Positions 14,551-14,794 of a stretch of DNA of 14,794 nt are shown piece after piece (position 1 is the stretch's first letter; each line of letters opens with the position of its first letter). The DNA comes from Candidatus Caccousia avistercoris (GTDB lineage: Bacteria; Bacillota; Clostridia; Oscillospirales; Acutalibacteraceae), in contig DVMK01000120.1 of the NCBI GenBank assembly GCA_018715025.1, positions 1-14,794 on the forward strand, read 5' to 3'. The translations under genes and the position numbers were made by a program. The notes below the pieces were generated by a model that did not search any database, had not been told where the DNA came from, and saw only the letters and a list, made by a program, of their open reading frames with translations.

Positions 14551-14580
14551 GGTGCCTTTCTCTACGCGGAGAAAGGCACC
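14551..14580. repeat. Hairpin 5 (GGTGCCTTTCTC stem)
   Basis: A 12-bp perfect stem, GGTGCCTTTCTC at 14551-14562 with its complement at 14569-14580, around a 6-nt loop. It lies beside a 6-bp CCGCAC/GTGCGG stem at ~14535-14552. Confidence 0.85.
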
Positions 14581-14600
14581 AAAGACGCGCGGGGGTCGCG

Positions 14601-14667
14601 AGTCTCCGCTGCCGCTCCGGTCGGCGCCTTGTTTGTGTGCCACCGGCACACGGCGCCCCCTCGACCC
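14601..14667 (-). repeat. Structured module, inverted diverged copy
   Basis: Read on the minus strand it matches 14134-14200: GGCGCC, hairpin GTGTGCC-GGT-GGCACAC (14635-14651), AAACAA, GGCGCC, then GACCGGAGCGGCAGCGGAGA. In the 7-bp stem a C-G pair of the forward copy is replaced by T-A, with pairing kept. Confidence 0.78.
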
Positions 14668-14683
14668 CGGGGCTGTTCTGCCT

Positions 14684-14794
14684 GGGAAAAGTAGGGCGGC
14701 GCGAACGATAGATTTACGGGGACGCTACCCCGTAAATGTGTCGTTCGACGCGTGACGCAGCTTTGCTGCGGCACAATTTCTTCGCTCCGCTTTT
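14684..14794 (+). repeat. 111-bp direct repeat, copy 2 (cut by window end)
   Basis: Exact copy of 14377-14487, including the two-stage hairpin (14702-14747) and the CGCAGC hairpin (14756-14770). It continues to the last base, so a further copy or the end of a tandem unit may lie outside. Confidence 0.93.

Larger units (their letters stand above)
13969..14794. other. 826-bp region without credible genes, made of hairpins and repeats
   Basis: No frame here has a ribosome site with a recognisable protein, and the open frames are broken up by long perfect palindromes. Up to ~14100 the DNA is AT-rich and must hold the promoter of the repeat-protein/sigma unit; a minus-strand TATAAA at 14017-14022 is a possible -10 but its -35 is poor. 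From ~14104 to the window end the DNA is GC-rich and consists of at least seven hairpins, one direct repeat and one inverted pair, listed separately. It looks like a non-coding interspersed repeat rather than a gene. Confidence 0.75.

Noticed and set aside
14429..14755. 108-codon plus-strand frame with a hydrophobic start
   Set aside because: It begins inside the direct repeat and runs through several perfect palindromes, with no ribosome site. Likely a spurious frame of the repeat.
14377..14794. CRISPR array
   Set aside because: The repeat is 111 bp or longer with 196 bp between copies, far outside CRISPR repeat and spacer sizes, and no cas gene is present.
1..14794. tRNA or rRNA genes, transposase genes
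   Set aside because: No cloverleaf with a TTC-type T loop, no conserved rRNA segments and no transposase or integrase motifs were seen when reading both strands by eye.

Overview
The window looks like chromosomal DNA of a GC-rich anaerobic gut member of the Clostridia, probably Oscillospiraceae (Flavonifractor/Pseudoflavonifractor-like). This is inferred from Gram-positive style ribosome binding sites (GGAGG), strong TTGACA/TATAAT promoters in AT-rich gaps, an LplB-type permease, a GTP-type PEP carboxykinase, a cre-like palindrome and typical Clostridial gene families. No search could be run, so the taxonomy is a guess. Nearly all genes lie on the minus strand; only the GH2 gene is on plus.

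Region 1 (1-5405, minus) is one tightly packed catabolic operon. From a strong promoter at 5377-5405 it reads: GntR/FadR-family regulator, FGGY sugar kinase, HpcH/HpaI-type aldolase, Asp-box (sialidase-like) hydrolase, nucleoside-hydrolase-like enzyme, and the start of an LplB-type sugar ABC permease that runs off the left edge. Three junctions overlap, two by ATGA and one by 98 bp. Together the genes suggest uptake of a sugar or glycoside, cleavage of glycosidic bonds in the cytoplasm, phosphorylation, and retro-aldol splitting of a 2-keto(-3-deoxy) acid. The substrate cannot be read from the sequence.

Region 2 (5518-9910, minus) is housekeeping: pckG with its own promoter and a clear terminator, and an AI-2E-family membrane protein followed 36 bp later by tsaD (tRNA t6A synthesis).

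Region 3 (9954-12722) is a divergent pair, an AraC-family regulator (minus) and a cytoplasmic GH2 glycosidase (plus), whose promoters appear to face and overlap each other. It ends in a 15-bp perfect stem that serves as a two-way terminator against the convergent sigma gene.

Region 4 (12722-13968, minus) is a two-gene unit: an unrecognised 214-residue protein with Asn-Gly turns about every 19 residues, and an ECF-like sigma factor whose start overlaps its stop by ATGA. A perfect 16-bp cre-like palindrome sits just upstream.

Region 5 (13969-14794) has no credible gene. It holds many perfect hairpins, a 111-bp perfect direct repeat at 307-bp spacing (the second copy is cut by the window edge), and a diverged inverted pair of modules whose stem shows a compensatory base-pair change. 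It looks like a structured interspersed repeat, or the start of an array of them. Regions 4 and 5 are the least explained parts of the window.
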